This document shows, one piece after another, positions 8,461-16,824 of a stretch of 64,000 nucleotides of DNA. The stretch is from contig CAVPHY010000028.1 of the NCBI GenBank assembly GCA_963704855.1, forward strand, positions 620,001-684,000, read 5' to 3'. Within the stretch, counting starts at the first letter, position 1. Every line of letters starts with the position of its first letter. The notes under the pieces are model-generated. The model saw nothing but the letters and a program-made list of their open reading frames with translations, was not told the DNA's origin and made no database searches. The position numbers and the translations under genes were made by a program. This DNA is from SZUA-36 sp963704855 (lineage in GTDB: Bacteria; Pseudomonadota; Gammaproteobacteria; Xanthomonadales; SZUA-36).

Positions 8461-9615
8461 TTACAGACCCAGCAGTTCGCGACCGATCAACATCCTTCGG
8501 ATCTCGTTGGTGCCGGCTCCGATCTCATATAACTTGGCATCGCGTAATAAACGTCCTGCCGGGTATTGGTTGATATAGCCATTGCCACCGAGTGACTGGA
8601 TGGCCTCAAGTGCGACCTTCACGGCGTTGGAGGATGCCTGTAAAAGGCAGGCCGCCGGGTCAATACGCGATTTTTTGCCCGCGTCATAGTCCTCGGCGAT
8701 GCGGTAAACGAAAGCCCGTGATGATTGCAGGTCGGTATACATGTCTGCCAGCTTGGCCTGCATGATGCCGAATGAGCCGATCGCCCGATCAAATTGTTTG
8801 CGCTCACGCATATAGGGTAAAACCAGGTCGAGGCAGGCCTGCATCAGGCCCAGCGGGCCGCCGGATAACACCAGTCGTTCCGTGTTCAGGCCACCCATCA
8901 GTAATCTCACACCCAGGTGAACTTCACCTAGCACATTCCCCACCGGTATCTCGCAATTCTCGAAAACCAGTTCACAGGTATTTGAACCCCGCATACCGAT
9001 CTTGTCCATTTTCGGTTCGGTGCGATAGCCAGCCATGCCTTTTTCAACCAGGAAGCCGGTCATGCTCGATGAGCCGGCCTCCTTGCCTGCAGTGCGCATA
9101 TAGACGATCAGGACGTCGGCTTCCGGTCCGTTGGTAATCCACATTTTTGAGCCATTGGCCAGCCAGTGATCACCGCGGTCCTCAGCGCGGCAGCTCATTG
9201 AACCCACCACGTCGGACCCCGCACCCGATTCGGACATGGCCAGCGCACCGACCAGCTCACCGCTGCACAGACCGGGCAGGTATTTCCTGCGCTGGGCATC
9301 GCTGCCGTTCTTGTTGAGGTTATCCATGCACAGATTGCTGTTCGCTCCATAGGACAAGCCCACGGAGCCTGACGCGCGGGAAATTTCCTCCATCGCTACC
9401 ACGTGGGCCAGGTAGCCCAGCTCCGAACCGCCCAGTGATGCAGGTATGGTCATGCCGAGTAAACCCAGTTCACCCAGTTTTGGCCATAAATCCTGTGGAA
9501 AGGCATTGTCCCTGTCGATGTTTTCGGCGCGGGGTGCTATTTCCTGCTCGGCGAATCGTCGCACGGTGTCCCGTAACATTTCCAGGTCTTCGCTTAGTGG
9601 CATATGTACGTGCAT
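8461..9615 (-). CDS. liuA: Isovaleryl-CoA dehydrogenase
   Basis: A 384-residue FAD-dependent acyl-CoA dehydrogenase, first enzyme of the liu operon, oxidising isovaleryl-CoA to 3-methylcrotonyl-CoA with electrons going to ETF. ACAD signatures ALAMSESGAGSDV and the C-terminal IGAGTNEIRRMLIGRE are present. The assignment to isovaleryl-CoA is supported by Glu246 in NTERLVLSGGPLGLMQ: isovaleryl-CoA dehydrogenases carry the catalytic base in this helix-G position and have Gly at the usual MCAD glutamate position, exactly as seen here (YEIGAGTNE). The ATG at 9615 is the first of two close ATGs (MHVHMPLSED). It is the promoter-proximal gene of the catabolic operon and faces the ilv/leu operon. Confidence 0.93.
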   Translation of the reverse strand: MHVHMPLSEDLEMLRDTVRRFAEQEIAPRAENIDRDNAFPQDLWPKLGELGLLGMTIPASLGGSELGYLAHVVAMEEISRASGSVGLSYGANSNLCMDNLNKNGSDAQRRKYLPGLCSGELVGALAMSESGAGSDVVGSMSCRAEDRGDHWLANGSKMWITNGPEADVLIVYMRTAGKEAGSSSMTGFLVEKGMAGYRTEPKMDKIGMRGSNTCELVFENCEIPVGNVLGEVHLGVRLLMGGLNTERLVLSGGPLGLMQACLDLVLPYMRERKQFDRAIGSFGIMQAKLADMYTDLQSSRAFVYRIAEDYDAGKKSRIDPAACLLQASSNAVKVALEAIQSLGGNGYINQYPAGRLLRDAKLYEIGAGTNEIRRMLIGRELLGL

Positions 9616-9697
9616 TTAGTTTCTCTCTGATGAGCCGGGCGAGCGTGCAATACGATGAATCCAGTCGCCCTCGCCTTCCGGCGGGGGTCAGCCATTT

Positions 9698-9715
9698 ATT
9701 GTACCTGATTACAAT
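9698..9715. promoter_or_regulatory. Candidate operator dyad in the liu/ilv divergent region
   Basis: An exact inverted repeat ATTGTA-CCTGAT-TACAAT lies about 83 bases upstream of the isovaleryl-CoA dehydrogenase start and about 100 bases before the ilv promoter. Its symmetry and place suggest an operator for the catabolic operon. It does not match the TTTACGT-type palindrome described for LiuR, so the cognate regulator is unknown. Confidence 0.4.
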
Positions 9716-9811
9716 TTTCCGGACACCTTGCGGCATGAGCCTGGAGAATCACTTCAGCTGTCGGGTCGGGTGTAAATATGGCGCTCAATATATGAAAAAC
9801 CTAAATAAAGG

Positions 9812-9840
9812 TTGACAGCGCTTTTTTAGAATGGGATAAA
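9812..9840 (+). promoter_or_regulatory. Sigma-70 promoter of the ilv/leu operon
   Basis: A perfect -35 TTGACA (9812-9817) is followed after 17 bases by GATAAA (9835-9840), four of six matches to the -10 consensus and preceded by an extended -10 TGG. Transcription would start near 9847, giving a leader of roughly 260 bases before ilvB that contains the leader peptide and attenuator. Confidence 0.7.
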
Positions 9841-9903
9841 GCCAGCATGTTATTGAATTTGCAACAGCCCGACTTACGCAACAGGAACACAGCCTCCAGG
9901 GCT

Positions 9904-10002
9904 ATGGTTAGCAAGCGTATGGTACCGATGATTGCAAATACCGCTCTTCTACTAGGCCTTATTATTATTCCGACACTCAGCGGGGTACCATTGATCGTAT
10001 AG
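9904..10002 (+). CDS. ilvL: ilv leader peptide (attenuation), 32 aa
   Basis: A short reading frame, too short for ordinary gene callers, starts at ATG 9904 (or the in-frame ATGs at 9919 and 9928) and ends at TAG 10000-10002. It reads MVSKRMVPMIANTA followed by LLLGLIIIPTLSGVPLIV. Of its last 18 residues, 12 are Leu, Ile or Val, including a run of three Leu and a run of three Ile codons (ATT ATT ATT). This is the hallmark of a ribosome-stalling leader peptide sensing charged branched-chain tRNAs, as in enterobacterial ilvGMEDA and leu operons. It lies about 57 bases after the predicted transcription start and just before an intrinsic terminator upstream of ilvB. A weak AGGG Shine-Dalgarno precedes ATG 9904. 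Confidence 0.9.
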   Translation: MVSKRMVPMIANTALLLGLIIIPTLSGVPLIV

Positions 10003-10033
10003 CAGGCCAGTAAACAGATCAGCAAAACCCCGC
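9919..10033 (+). promoter_or_regulatory. Attenuator RNA: pause and antiterminator segments
   Basis: Mutually exclusive pairings can be read. ATGGTACC at 9919-9926 is the exact complement of GGTACCAT at 9984-9991 (pause-type hairpin). GCGGGGT at 9980-9986 is the exact complement of ACCCCGC at 10027-10033, the 5' arm of the terminator (antiterminator). The two alternatives share 9984-9986, so they compete. A ribosome stalled on the Leu or Ile codons (9946-9969) would cover the first segment and favour the antiterminator; one that reaches the stop codon at 10000 would allow the terminator. Confidence 0.85.
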
Positions 10034-10059
10034 AACCGAAAGGAAGCGGGGTTTTTTTT
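10024..10059 (+). terminator. Intrinsic terminator of the ilv attenuator
   Basis: Stem AAAACCCCGC (10024-10033) pairs with GCGGGGTTTT (10046-10055), with a small inner CC/GG helix around a GAAA loop, and runs into eight T (10052-10059). It ends 51 bases before the ilvB start codon. The 5' arm is also the target of the antiterminator pairing. Confidence 0.93.
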
Positions 10060-10110
10060 AATAGACGATTTTTTATTTTTACCGGATATTCGAACGAGAG
10101 AAAGACGGCA

Positions 10111-11799
10111 ATGAAACCATCCACACATTTGGCTCCCAAACTTCGCAGCGGGTCGCAGATACTCATTGAGGCACTTGAACGAAATGGGGTCAAGCAGATA
10201 TTCGGTTATCCGGGTGGCACCATCATGCCGGTTTATGATGCGTTGGTTGGTTCCAGCCTGAAACACTTTCTGTGCCGTCACGAGCAGGGCGCTGCACTCG
10301 CCGCCGATGCCTATGGCCGGGTTACCCGCAAGGCGGGTGTGTGCATGGCGACGTCCGGCCCCGGTGCGACCAACCTGGTAACCGGTATTGCGAATGCGTT
10401 CATGGATTCGGTACCCATGGTGGTCATCACCGGGCAGGTTCCATCGCCGTTACAGGGAACAGACGCCTTCCAGGAAGTGGATATTTTCGGTATTACACTG
10501 CCGATTGTGAAACACAGTTATATAGTGCGGAGCGTGTCCGATATCCCGCGGATCGTCAACGAGGCATTTCAGCTTGCTCAGAGTGGCCGTCCCGGACCTG
10601 TATTGATCGATTTACCCAAGGATATTTCTGCCGGTATGGGCGAAGCTGTTTTCACGCCACCGGTGAAGCTACCCGAGGCCAGCCCGCCTGATGCCGGGGC
10701 CATGCAGGCAGCCAGCGAGATGCTGTCCCAGGCAAGACGTCCGCTCGTGATTGCGGGTGGCGGGATCGCCATTTCAGATTCCGTCGATGTTTTTCGCCGT
10801 TTCATAGCCCGCACCGGTCTGCCGGTGACCAGCACGCTTAAAGGGCTGGGCGTGATGCCGGCGGACGATCCGAATTTCGTTGGCATGCTTGGTATGCACG
10901 GCAATGGCGCCGCCAACCACGCGGTACAGAATTGTGACCTGCTGATGGTGGTCGGTGCGCGTTTTGACGACCGTGCAACCGGTCACCTGGCGCAGTTCGC
11001 ACCGGCGGCACGTATTATCCACCTCGATATTGATCCGGCTGAAATTTCAAAACTGCGTAAAGCCGATGTCGCCATCGTCAGTGAACTGGCGCCGGCACTG
11101 GAAGGTATCCGGCCGGAGCAAGCGGCCAATCCGGGCTGGCGCGCCCAGTGTGCGGGCTGGACCAGGGAGTTCGCCTGGCGCTACGACGCACCCGTCAAGG
11201 GTATCTACGCACCAAAATTACTGCGCGACCTGTCGAATGCCCGCCCCGGTGAACTGACCATCACCTGTGATGTCGGCCAGCACCAGATGTGGGTGGCGCA
11301 GCACTGCCATTTCAATGATCCGCTGCAGCACATTTCCTCCGGCGGGCTGGGTACCATGGGTTACGGCTTGCCGGCGGCCATCGGTGCGAAAGTGGCCAAA
11401 CCCGAAGCGACCGTTGTATGTGTCTCCGGCGATGGTTCCATCATGATGAATATCCAGGAGCTTGCCACGCTCAAACGTTATGGTATCGATGTCAAGATCG
11501 TGTTGCTTGATAATTCGGCGCTGGGCCTGGTACGTCAGTGGCAGGAGATATTCTTTGATGGCAATTACAGTGAAGTCCATCTTACCGATAACCCGGATTT
11601 CGCCGGGGTGGCGCGGGCATTCGGTATCCAGGCGCGCAGTATAAAGGAGCCCGAAGAGGTCGGAGACGCCCTCGAGTGGCTGCTCAATACTGAAACCGCT
11701 GCCATGCTGCATGTGTCCATCGATTCGATGGAGAACGTATGGCCGCTGGTACCACCGGGCAAGCCCAATCACAAGATGATGCGGTCAAACCAGAAATGA
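10111..11799 (+). CDS. ilvB: Acetolactate synthase, large (catalytic) subunit
   Basis: A 562-residue ThDP-dependent enzyme that condenses two pyruvates (or pyruvate with 2-oxobutyrate) in valine/leucine (or isoleucine) synthesis. The N-terminal Pyr domain has GYPGGTIMPVYDAL and the catalytic Glu58 in RHEQGAALAADAY. The central FAD-binding domain and the C-terminal PP domain follow, with the ThDP motif GDGS at 440-443 continuing MMNIQELATLKRYG. The length and the partner small subunit resemble isozyme II (IlvG) more than isozyme I, so ilvG is an equally valid name. It is the first structural gene after the attenuator and is followed after 49 bases by ilvM. The ATG at 10111 follows GAAAGACGGCA and matches the family start. 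Confidence 0.95.
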   Translation: MKPSTHLAPKLRSGSQILIEALERNGVKQIFGYPGGTIMPVYDALVGSSLKHFLCRHEQGAALAADAYGRVTRKAGVCMATSGPGATNLVTGIANAFMDSVPMVVITGQVPSPLQGTDAFQEVDIFGITLPIVKHSYIVRSVSDIPRIVNEAFQLAQSGRPGPVLIDLPKDISAGMGEAVFTPPVKLPEASPPDAGAMQAASEMLSQARRPLVIAGGGIAISDSVDVFRRFIARTGLPVTSTLKGLGVMPADDPNFVGMLGMHGNGAANHAVQNCDLLMVVGARFDDRATGHLAQFAPAARIIHLDIDPAEISKLRKADVAIVSELAPALEGIRPEQAANPGWRAQCAGWTREFAWRYDAPVKGIYAPKLLRDLSNARPGELTITCDVGQHQMWVAQHCHFNDPLQHISSGGLGTMGYGLPAAIGAKVAKPEATVVCVSGDGSIMMNIQELATLKRYGIDVKIVLLDNSALGLVRQWQEIFFDGNYSEVHLTDNPDFAGVARAFGIQARSIKEPEEVGDALEWLLNTETAAMLHVSIDSMENVWPLVPPGKPNHKMMRSNQK

Positions 11800-11848
11800 G
11801 ACAGGCCAGCAATGAGACAGGCCAATCAATGAGACAGGAACAGGGAAT

Positions 11849-12130
11849 ATGAATCACACATTGACTATTCAGCTCAGCAGCGCCGAAGGGGCTGTCATCA
11901 GGGCGCTGGGATTGATTGAGCGCAGGGGCTTCAGCCTCGGCACGTGTTCGGTGGGCGAGGCAGATAGTAGCGGTCGGGTCATGAAAGTTCAGGTATCATC
12001 CTCCCGCCCTGGTGATTTGCTCAAGCGCCAGTTGGAACGACTACATGACGTTCATCACGTCGAACTCAAGCCAGCCATGAAGCTTAAACAGCGCAGACCG
12101 GGCATCCGCCCCGTTACCAGGAGTATTTAG
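11849..12130 (+). CDS. ilvM: Acetolactate synthase small regulatory subunit (IlvM-type, ACT domain)
   Basis: A 93-residue single-ACT-domain protein (LTIQLSSAEGAVIRALGLIE, then RRGFSLGTCSVGEAD) of the size and type of IlvM, the small subunit of acetolactate synthase II. It is expected to bind the large subunit and stabilise or tune its activity and feedback response. An upstream segment contains a short triple repeat of the phrase ATGAGACAGG (11797-11840), apparently duplicated ribosome-binding/linker sequence between ilvB and ilvM. The stop codon directly abuts the leuA start (TAGATG at 12128-12133), indicating coupled translation in the operon. Confidence 0.88.
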   Translation: MNHTLTIQLSSAEGAVIRALGLIERRGFSLGTCSVGEADSSGRVMKVQVSSSRPGDLLKRQLERLHDVHHVELKPAMKLKQRRPGIRPVTRSI

Positions 12131-13675
12131 ATGAGCCGCAGAATCATGATTTTTGATACCACCCTGAGGGATGGTGAACAGAGCCCCGGTTTCAGTATGA
12201 CCCTGGGACAGAAGCTGCGCGTGGCGAAGGTCCTGGCCGAACTCAAGGTGGATATTATCGAAGCCGGTTTCCCGGCGGCGTCACCGGGCGATTTTGAAGC
12301 GGTGCGGGCGATTGCCAGGGAAATCCGCGGACCGGTGATTGCCGGTTTGTGCCGCACCATCCCGAGCGACATCGAACGTACGATCAAGGCGCTGGAACCA
12401 GCAAAAAATGCGCGCATCCATACCTTTATCGCAACCAGTCCGATACACCTGCGTGAAAAACTCAAGATGAGCCAGGACGAAGTTATCCGTCATGCCGTCA
12501 ACGCGGTGCAACTGGCCACAGCGGCCTGTAAAGATGTCGAGTTTTCGGCCGAGGACGGTATCCGTACCGAGAGGGAATACCTGGCAGAAGTGTTGCAGGC
12601 AGTGATCGAGGCCGGCGCCACGACTGTCAATATCCCCGATACCGTCGGTTATTCAACACCCACGGAAATGTTTGACCTGTTCAGCTGGTTGGGCCGCACG
12701 GTACCCGGCATAGAAAACGTACACATGAGCACACATTGCCACAATGATCTCGGCCTGGCAGTGGCCAACTCGCTTGCAGCGGTTGAAGGTGGCGCCACCC
12801 AGATAGAATGTGCGCTAAACGGTATCGGTGAACGGGCCGGCAATTGTGCGCTTGAAGAGGTTGTCATGGCGCTGCGCACCCGTGCGGATCATTACGGTGT
12901 CGAGGTGGGTATCGATACGCGGCGCCTGATGTCCGCCAGCCATTTGCTGGCTGCGGTGACCGGTAATTTCGTGCCACGCAACAAGGCGATCGTCGGCGAA
13001 AACGCTTTCGCCCACGAGGCCGGTATCCATCAGCACGGCATGCTGGCGTCACGCGAAACCTACGAAATCATGAAGCCCGAGGACGTCGGTGTGAAGAATT
13101 CCCAGCTTATCCTGGGTAAACACAGTGGCCGCCACGCCGTGGTGGACCGTGCCAAACAGATGGGTTACGAACTCCAGGAAAATGAGATCGAGGCAATCAT
13201 GAAGCGCTTCAAAGCGCTCGCCGATGTTAAAAAGCGGGTGTTTGATTCGGATCTCGAAGCCATCATTACCGGTTACGAGACCAGTACCATCGGGCCCTGG
13301 TCGCTGAACTGGCTTAGCGTGGTCAGCCGCGTCAATGGTGAATCAACACCCTCGGCCTCGCTGACCCTGGCTCACGAGGATGGTACCACCAGCACCCACA
13401 CGGGTGATGGAGACGGACCGGTCGATGCCATTGTGGAGGCCCTTGAACTGGTCACCGGCACGAGGATCGAGGTACTCAGCCTGGCCATGCGCAGCATATC
13501 GCTGGGCGAGGATGCGCAGGGCGAAGCCACCATGCGGGCCAAGGTGGATGGTGTGGAATACAGCGGCCACGGCCTGTCCACCGACATCGTCGCGGCCTGT
13601 GCAGAAGCACTGCTGGAGCTTGTAAACCGTGCAATTCGCAATGCTGAGCAGGCCAGTGAATCAGATGCGGCCTGA
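12131..13675 (+). CDS. leuA: 2-isopropylmalate synthase
   Basis: A 514-residue enzyme catalysing the first committed step of leucine synthesis, condensation of acetyl-CoA with 2-oxoisovalerate. The catalytic TIM-barrel shows DTTLRDGEQSPG (Asp9, Arg13) and the metal site HxH at His202/His204 in STHCHNDLGLAVANSL, and NGIGERAGNCALEEV. The C-terminal 120 residues form the LeuA dimer regulatory domain that binds leucine for feedback inhibition (block around GDGDGPVDAIVEALE). Length is typical of the long bacterial LeuA. The ATG immediately follows the ilvM stop codon. Expression is expected to fall under the upstream ilv attenuator. Confidence 0.95.
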   Translation: MSRRIMIFDTTLRDGEQSPGFSMTLGQKLRVAKVLAELKVDIIEAGFPAASPGDFEAVRAIAREIRGPVIAGLCRTIPSDIERTIKALEPAKNARIHTFIATSPIHLREKLKMSQDEVIRHAVNAVQLATAACKDVEFSAEDGIRTEREYLAEVLQAVIEAGATTVNIPDTVGYSTPTEMFDLFSWLGRTVPGIENVHMSTHCHNDLGLAVANSLAAVEGGATQIECALNGIGERAGNCALEEVVMALRTRADHYGVEVGIDTRRLMSASHLLAAVTGNFVPRNKAIVGENAFAHEAGIHQHGMLASRETYEIMKPEDVGVKNSQLILGKHSGRHAVVDRAKQMGYELQENEIEAIMKRFKALADVKKRVFDSDLEAIITGYETSTIGPWSLNWLSVVSRVNGESTPSASLTLAHEDGTTSTHTGDGDGPVDAIVEALELVTGTRIEVLSLAMRSISLGEDAQGEATMRAKVDGVEYSGHGLSTDIVAACAEALLELVNRAIRNAEQASESDAA

Positions 13676-13690
13676 GAAAGGAAACGGACA

Positions 13691-13762
13691 ATGCAGCTGA
13701 ATACCACTGAAAAAACAGGCAATAGCGCTGAATCGCAGGAGGTGAGTGGTGTCCGCACCTGA
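13691..13762 (+). CDS. Possible 23-aa coupling ORF overlapping the leuC start
   Basis: A small frame between leuA and leuC runs from ATG 13691 to TGA 13760-13762 and reads MQLNTTEKTGNSAESQEV then SGVRT. It has an upstream AAAGGAAA and ends 14-17 bases inside leuC, with the leuC Shine-Dalgarno (AGGAGGT, 13737-13743) inside it. This is the geometry of a translationally coupled leader. No homologue is known to me, and it may simply be chance. Confidence 0.3.
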   Translation: MQLNTTEKTGNSAESQEVSGVRT

Positions 13763-15164
13763 GTCCCTGTTTGACAAGCTGTGGAAATCGCACCTGGTCC
13801 AGGCGCAAAGCGAATCCACACCGGCGATTATCTACATCGATCTGCACCTCGTCCACGAGGTGACTTCACCACAGGGTTTCGACCTGTTACGCGAGAAGGG
13901 TATCGGGGTTCGCCGACCGGAGCGTACGTTGGCGACGCTGGATCATTCAACACCTACGCTTCCGCCGGACCAGAATGGTAAGCGGCCCTACCATACCGAG
14001 CAGGCCCGCAGGCAGGTGCAGGCCCTGCGCGACAATTGCCAGGAGTTTGGTATCGAACTACACGATTGGGACAGCCCCTATCGTGGCATCGTACACGTGA
14101 TGGGTCCGGAACTGGGTGCAACTCAACCGGGTATGACCATCGTGTGCGGTGATAGCCATACCAGCACGCACGGTGCTTTTGGCGCCCTGGCGTTTGGTAT
14201 TGGCACGACCGAGGTCGGCCACGTACTGGCCAGGCAGTGCCTGTTGCAGAACAAGCCAAAGAGTATGCGGGTGAATGTGAATGGCAGGCTCCCCGCAGGT
14301 GTTACAGCCAAGGACCTGGCACTGAATATCATCCGCCGCCTGGGTATGAATGGCGGCACGGGTTATGTTATCGAATACGCCGGTGAAGCCGTTCGCAGCC
14401 TGGATATGGAAGGCCGCATGACACTTTGCAACCTGACCATAGAGGCCGGTGCACGTGCCGGAATGATCGCCCCGGATGAAACCACCATCAGCTACTTGCG
14501 CGGACGCGCCAGGGTGCCGCAGGGTGAGGCCTTCGAAAAGGCCGCTGCCGGCTGGCTGAAACTGGCCTCCGACGCGGCTGCGGTTTTTGATAACGAGATA
14601 ACGCTCGAGGCATCGGCTATGCGCCCCGCCATTACTTACGGCACCGATCCCGGCATGTCCATTGACATCGGTGAAGCGGTGCCGCGGGCCGACACTGTCA
14701 GCCATCAGAAAGCCCTGCAGTACATGGGTTTTAGCGGTGGACAGAAAATGAGTGAACGCAAGGTGGACGTGGTTTTTATCGGCAGTTGCACCAATGGAAG
14801 GCTCAGCGATCTTCGCGCCGCGGCGAATGTCCTGCGTGGCCGGCGTGTTGCCGGTCATGTGCGTATGCTGGTGGTGCCCGGCTCTGAAAGCGTGCGCCGC
14901 CAGGCGGAGGCTGAAGGCCTGCACGAGACCTTCAGCGCGGCCGGCGCCGAGTGGCGTTTGCCGGGCTGTTCGATGTGTCTTGCCATGAACGGCGACCTCG
15001 TGGCGCCGGGAGAAACCGCCGTATCGACCTCGAACCGTAATTTTGAAGGACGCCAGGGCTCCGGTTCACGCACACTGCTGGCCAGCCCTGAAACTGCGGC
15101 GGCCAGTGCGGTTATCGGCCGTGTCGCGAGTGCTGCGGATCTTGAACCCGTGGAGATCAGCTGA
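13746..15164 (+). CDS. leuC: 3-isopropylmalate dehydratase, large subunit
   Basis: A 472-residue aconitase-family protein that with LeuD isomerises 2-isopropylmalate to 3-isopropylmalate. The [4Fe-4S] ligands are Cys348 in FIGSCTNGR and Cys408/Cys411 in LPGCSMCLAMN; the N-terminal FDKLWKSHLV and DSHTSTHGAFGALAFGIGTTE blocks are typical. Two consecutive GTG codons begin the frame (13746 and 13749); a strong AGGAGGT at 13737-13743 is spaced better for the second. No ATG is available at the family start. The gene overlaps a possible small upstream frame and its stop overlaps the leuD start (TGATG). Confidence 0.95.
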   Translation: MVSAPESLFDKLWKSHLVQAQSESTPAIIYIDLHLVHEVTSPQGFDLLREKGIGVRRPERTLATLDHSTPTLPPDQNGKRPYHTEQARRQVQALRDNCQEFGIELHDWDSPYRGIVHVMGPELGATQPGMTIVCGDSHTSTHGAFGALAFGIGTTEVGHVLARQCLLQNKPKSMRVNVNGRLPAGVTAKDLALNIIRRLGMNGGTGYVIEYAGEAVRSLDMEGRMTLCNLTIEAGARAGMIAPDETTISYLRGRARVPQGEAFEKAAAGWLKLASDAAAVFDNEITLEASAMRPAITYGTDPGMSIDIGEAVPRADTVSHQKALQYMGFSGGQKMSERKVDVVFIGSCTNGRLSDLRAAANVLRGRRVAGHVRMLVVPGSESVRRQAEAEGLHETFSAAGAEWRLPGCSMCLAMNGDLVAPGETAVSTSNRNFEGRQGSGSRTLLASPETAAASAVIGRVASAADLEPVEIS

Positions 15165-15748
15165 TGCAGGCAATTACTAAACTGACCGGTCCGCTGCTGG
15201 TGCTGGAACAGGAAAATATCGATACCGACCAGATCATCCCGGCTCGGTTTCTGACTGCCACCGATTTTGATGGTATTGGTGATCACCTGTTTGCCGATTG
15301 GCGGCTTGATGCCAGCGGAGCGCCGAAACCCGGGCATGTGCTGAATGAGCCACGTGCACGCCGCAGCCCGATACTCGTGGCGGGGCATAACTTTGGCTGT
15401 GGCTCATCCCGCGAACATGCCCCGCATGCACTGCTGGGTTTTGGATTCCGGGTGGTGATCAGTTCACAGATCGCCGATATCTTCCGGAGTAATTCACAAA
15501 ACGTGGGGCTGTTGCCTGTGGTACTTGAAGTCGATCAGCACGCGATGCTGATGCAGATGGATGGTGAGGAAATCACCGTCGATCTTGAAGAGTGCATCGT
15601 CACTGCAAGGACAGCGGATGGTGTTGAGCAAAGCTGGCCATTTTCAATCGACCCGTTCGCGCGTCATTGCCTGTTGCGCGGTCTGGACCGGTTTGAATTT
15701 CTTAACCAGGCGGAAGACGCCATCGTGGCCTACGAGGAAAGCCGATGA
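15164..15748 (+). CDS. leuD: 3-isopropylmalate dehydratase, small subunit
   Basis: A 194-residue swivel-domain partner of LeuC. Characteristic text is VLEQENIDTDQIIPARFL near the N-terminus and the GCGSSREHAPHALLGFGFRV loop, which contributes substrate contacts to the shared active site. Length is normal for the proteobacterial LeuD. The start ATG overlaps the leuC stop codon by one base, and the stop overlaps the leuB start (ATGA), so leuC, leuD and leuB should be translated as a coupled set. Confidence 0.95.
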   Translation: MQAITKLTGPLLVLEQENIDTDQIIPARFLTATDFDGIGDHLFADWRLDASGAPKPGHVLNEPRARRSPILVAGHNFGCGSSREHAPHALLGFGFRVVISSQIADIFRSNSQNVGLLPVVLEVDQHAMLMQMDGEEITVDLEECIVTARTADGVEQSWPFSIDPFARHCLLRGLDRFEFLNQAEDAIVAYEESR

Positions 15749-16824
15749 ATGCAAAAATTGTCCTGCTGCCCGGTGACGGCATCGGACCCGAGGTAACCCG
15801 CGAAGCGGAATTGCTTATCAAGACCGTGGCTGAAGTTTACGGTGTCAAGCTGGATATGCAGAGCGCACTGATTGGTGGCGCGGCCATCGATGCAACAGGC
15901 GACCCGCTGCCGGAAGAATCGCTGGCGGCCTGCCGTGGCGCCGATGCGGTTATCCTCGGCGCGGTCGGCGGCCCCAAGTGGTCCAGCCCGGATGCCAGGG
16001 TGCGGCCTGAGCAGGGTTTGCTGAAAATACGCAAGGAACTGGGTCTGTTCGCCAACCTGCGGCCGGTGCGGTTGCATCCCAAACTGGTCGGCGCCAGCCC
16101 GCTCAAACCCGAGTACCTGGAAGGTGTAGACATGATCGTGGTCAGGGAACTGACCGGCGGCAGCTATTTTGGCGATAAGGTGGAGGGCGATGATTTTGCT
16201 TCCGATACCTGCAGCTATTCACGTATGGAGATCGAGCGTGTCGTGAGAATGGCCGGCAACATAGCCCGGCAACGCAGCGGTAAACTGACCATGATCGACA
16301 AGGCCAATGTCATGGCAACCTCGCGGCTGTGGCGCAAGGTCACCGGGGAGATCATGCAGGCTGAATTCCAGGATCTGTCATGTGAATACATCCTGGTGGA
16401 TGCCGCTGCCATGTACCTCATCTCTAACCCGTCACGTTTCGATGTCATCGTCACCGAGAACATGTTCGGTGACATCCTGACCGACGAGGCCTCAATGCTG
16501 GCCGGTTCCATGGGTATGTTGCCCTCGGCATCGCTGGCCCACGGTAAGTTTGGTCTGTATGAACCCATCCATGGTTCCGCGCCCGATATTGCCGGGCAGG
16601 GCATCGCCAACCCGTTCGGGATGCTGGCGTCCGTCGCCATGATGTTTGCCTATAGTCTCGACATGCAAGAGATCGCGGTTCAGATTGAACAGGCCATCTC
16701 GGATTGCATTTCCGAGGGTGAATGCACACGCGACCTGGGTGGCGTTTTAAGCACCAGTGAGGCGGGCGCTGCGGTACGGAAAAAACTGGCTGAGAGCGGG
16801 CCGGTACGGGTTGCAAATGATTAA
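15745..16824 (+). CDS. leuB: 3-isopropylmalate dehydrogenase
   Basis: A 359-residue NAD+-dependent beta-decarboxylating dehydrogenase that turns 3-isopropylmalate into 2-oxoisocaproate. The family signature is LLPGDGIGPEVTREAELL at the N-terminus, LGAVGGPKWSSPDARVRPEQ in the middle, the RELTGGSYFGDK loop and the cofactor-binding NMFGDILTDEASMLAGSMG followed by HGSAPDIAGQGIANP. Length is standard. It overlaps leuD by four bases at the start and ilvA by eight at the end (ATGATTAA), continuing the tight operon. Confidence 0.95.
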   Translation: MNAKIVLLPGDGIGPEVTREAELLIKTVAEVYGVKLDMQSALIGGAAIDATGDPLPEESLAACRGADAVILGAVGGPKWSSPDARVRPEQGLLKIRKELGLFANLRPVRLHPKLVGASPLKPEYLEGVDMIVVRELTGGSYFGDKVEGDDFASDTCSYSRMEIERVVRMAGNIARQRSGKLTMIDKANVMATSRLWRKVTGEIMQAEFQDLSCEYILVDAAAMYLISNPSRFDVIVTENMFGDILTDEASMLAGSMGMLPSASLAHGKFGLYEPIHGSAPDIAGQGIANPFGMLASVAMMFAYSLDMQEIAVQIEQAISDCISEGECTRDLGGVLSTSEAGAAVRKKLAESGPVRVAND

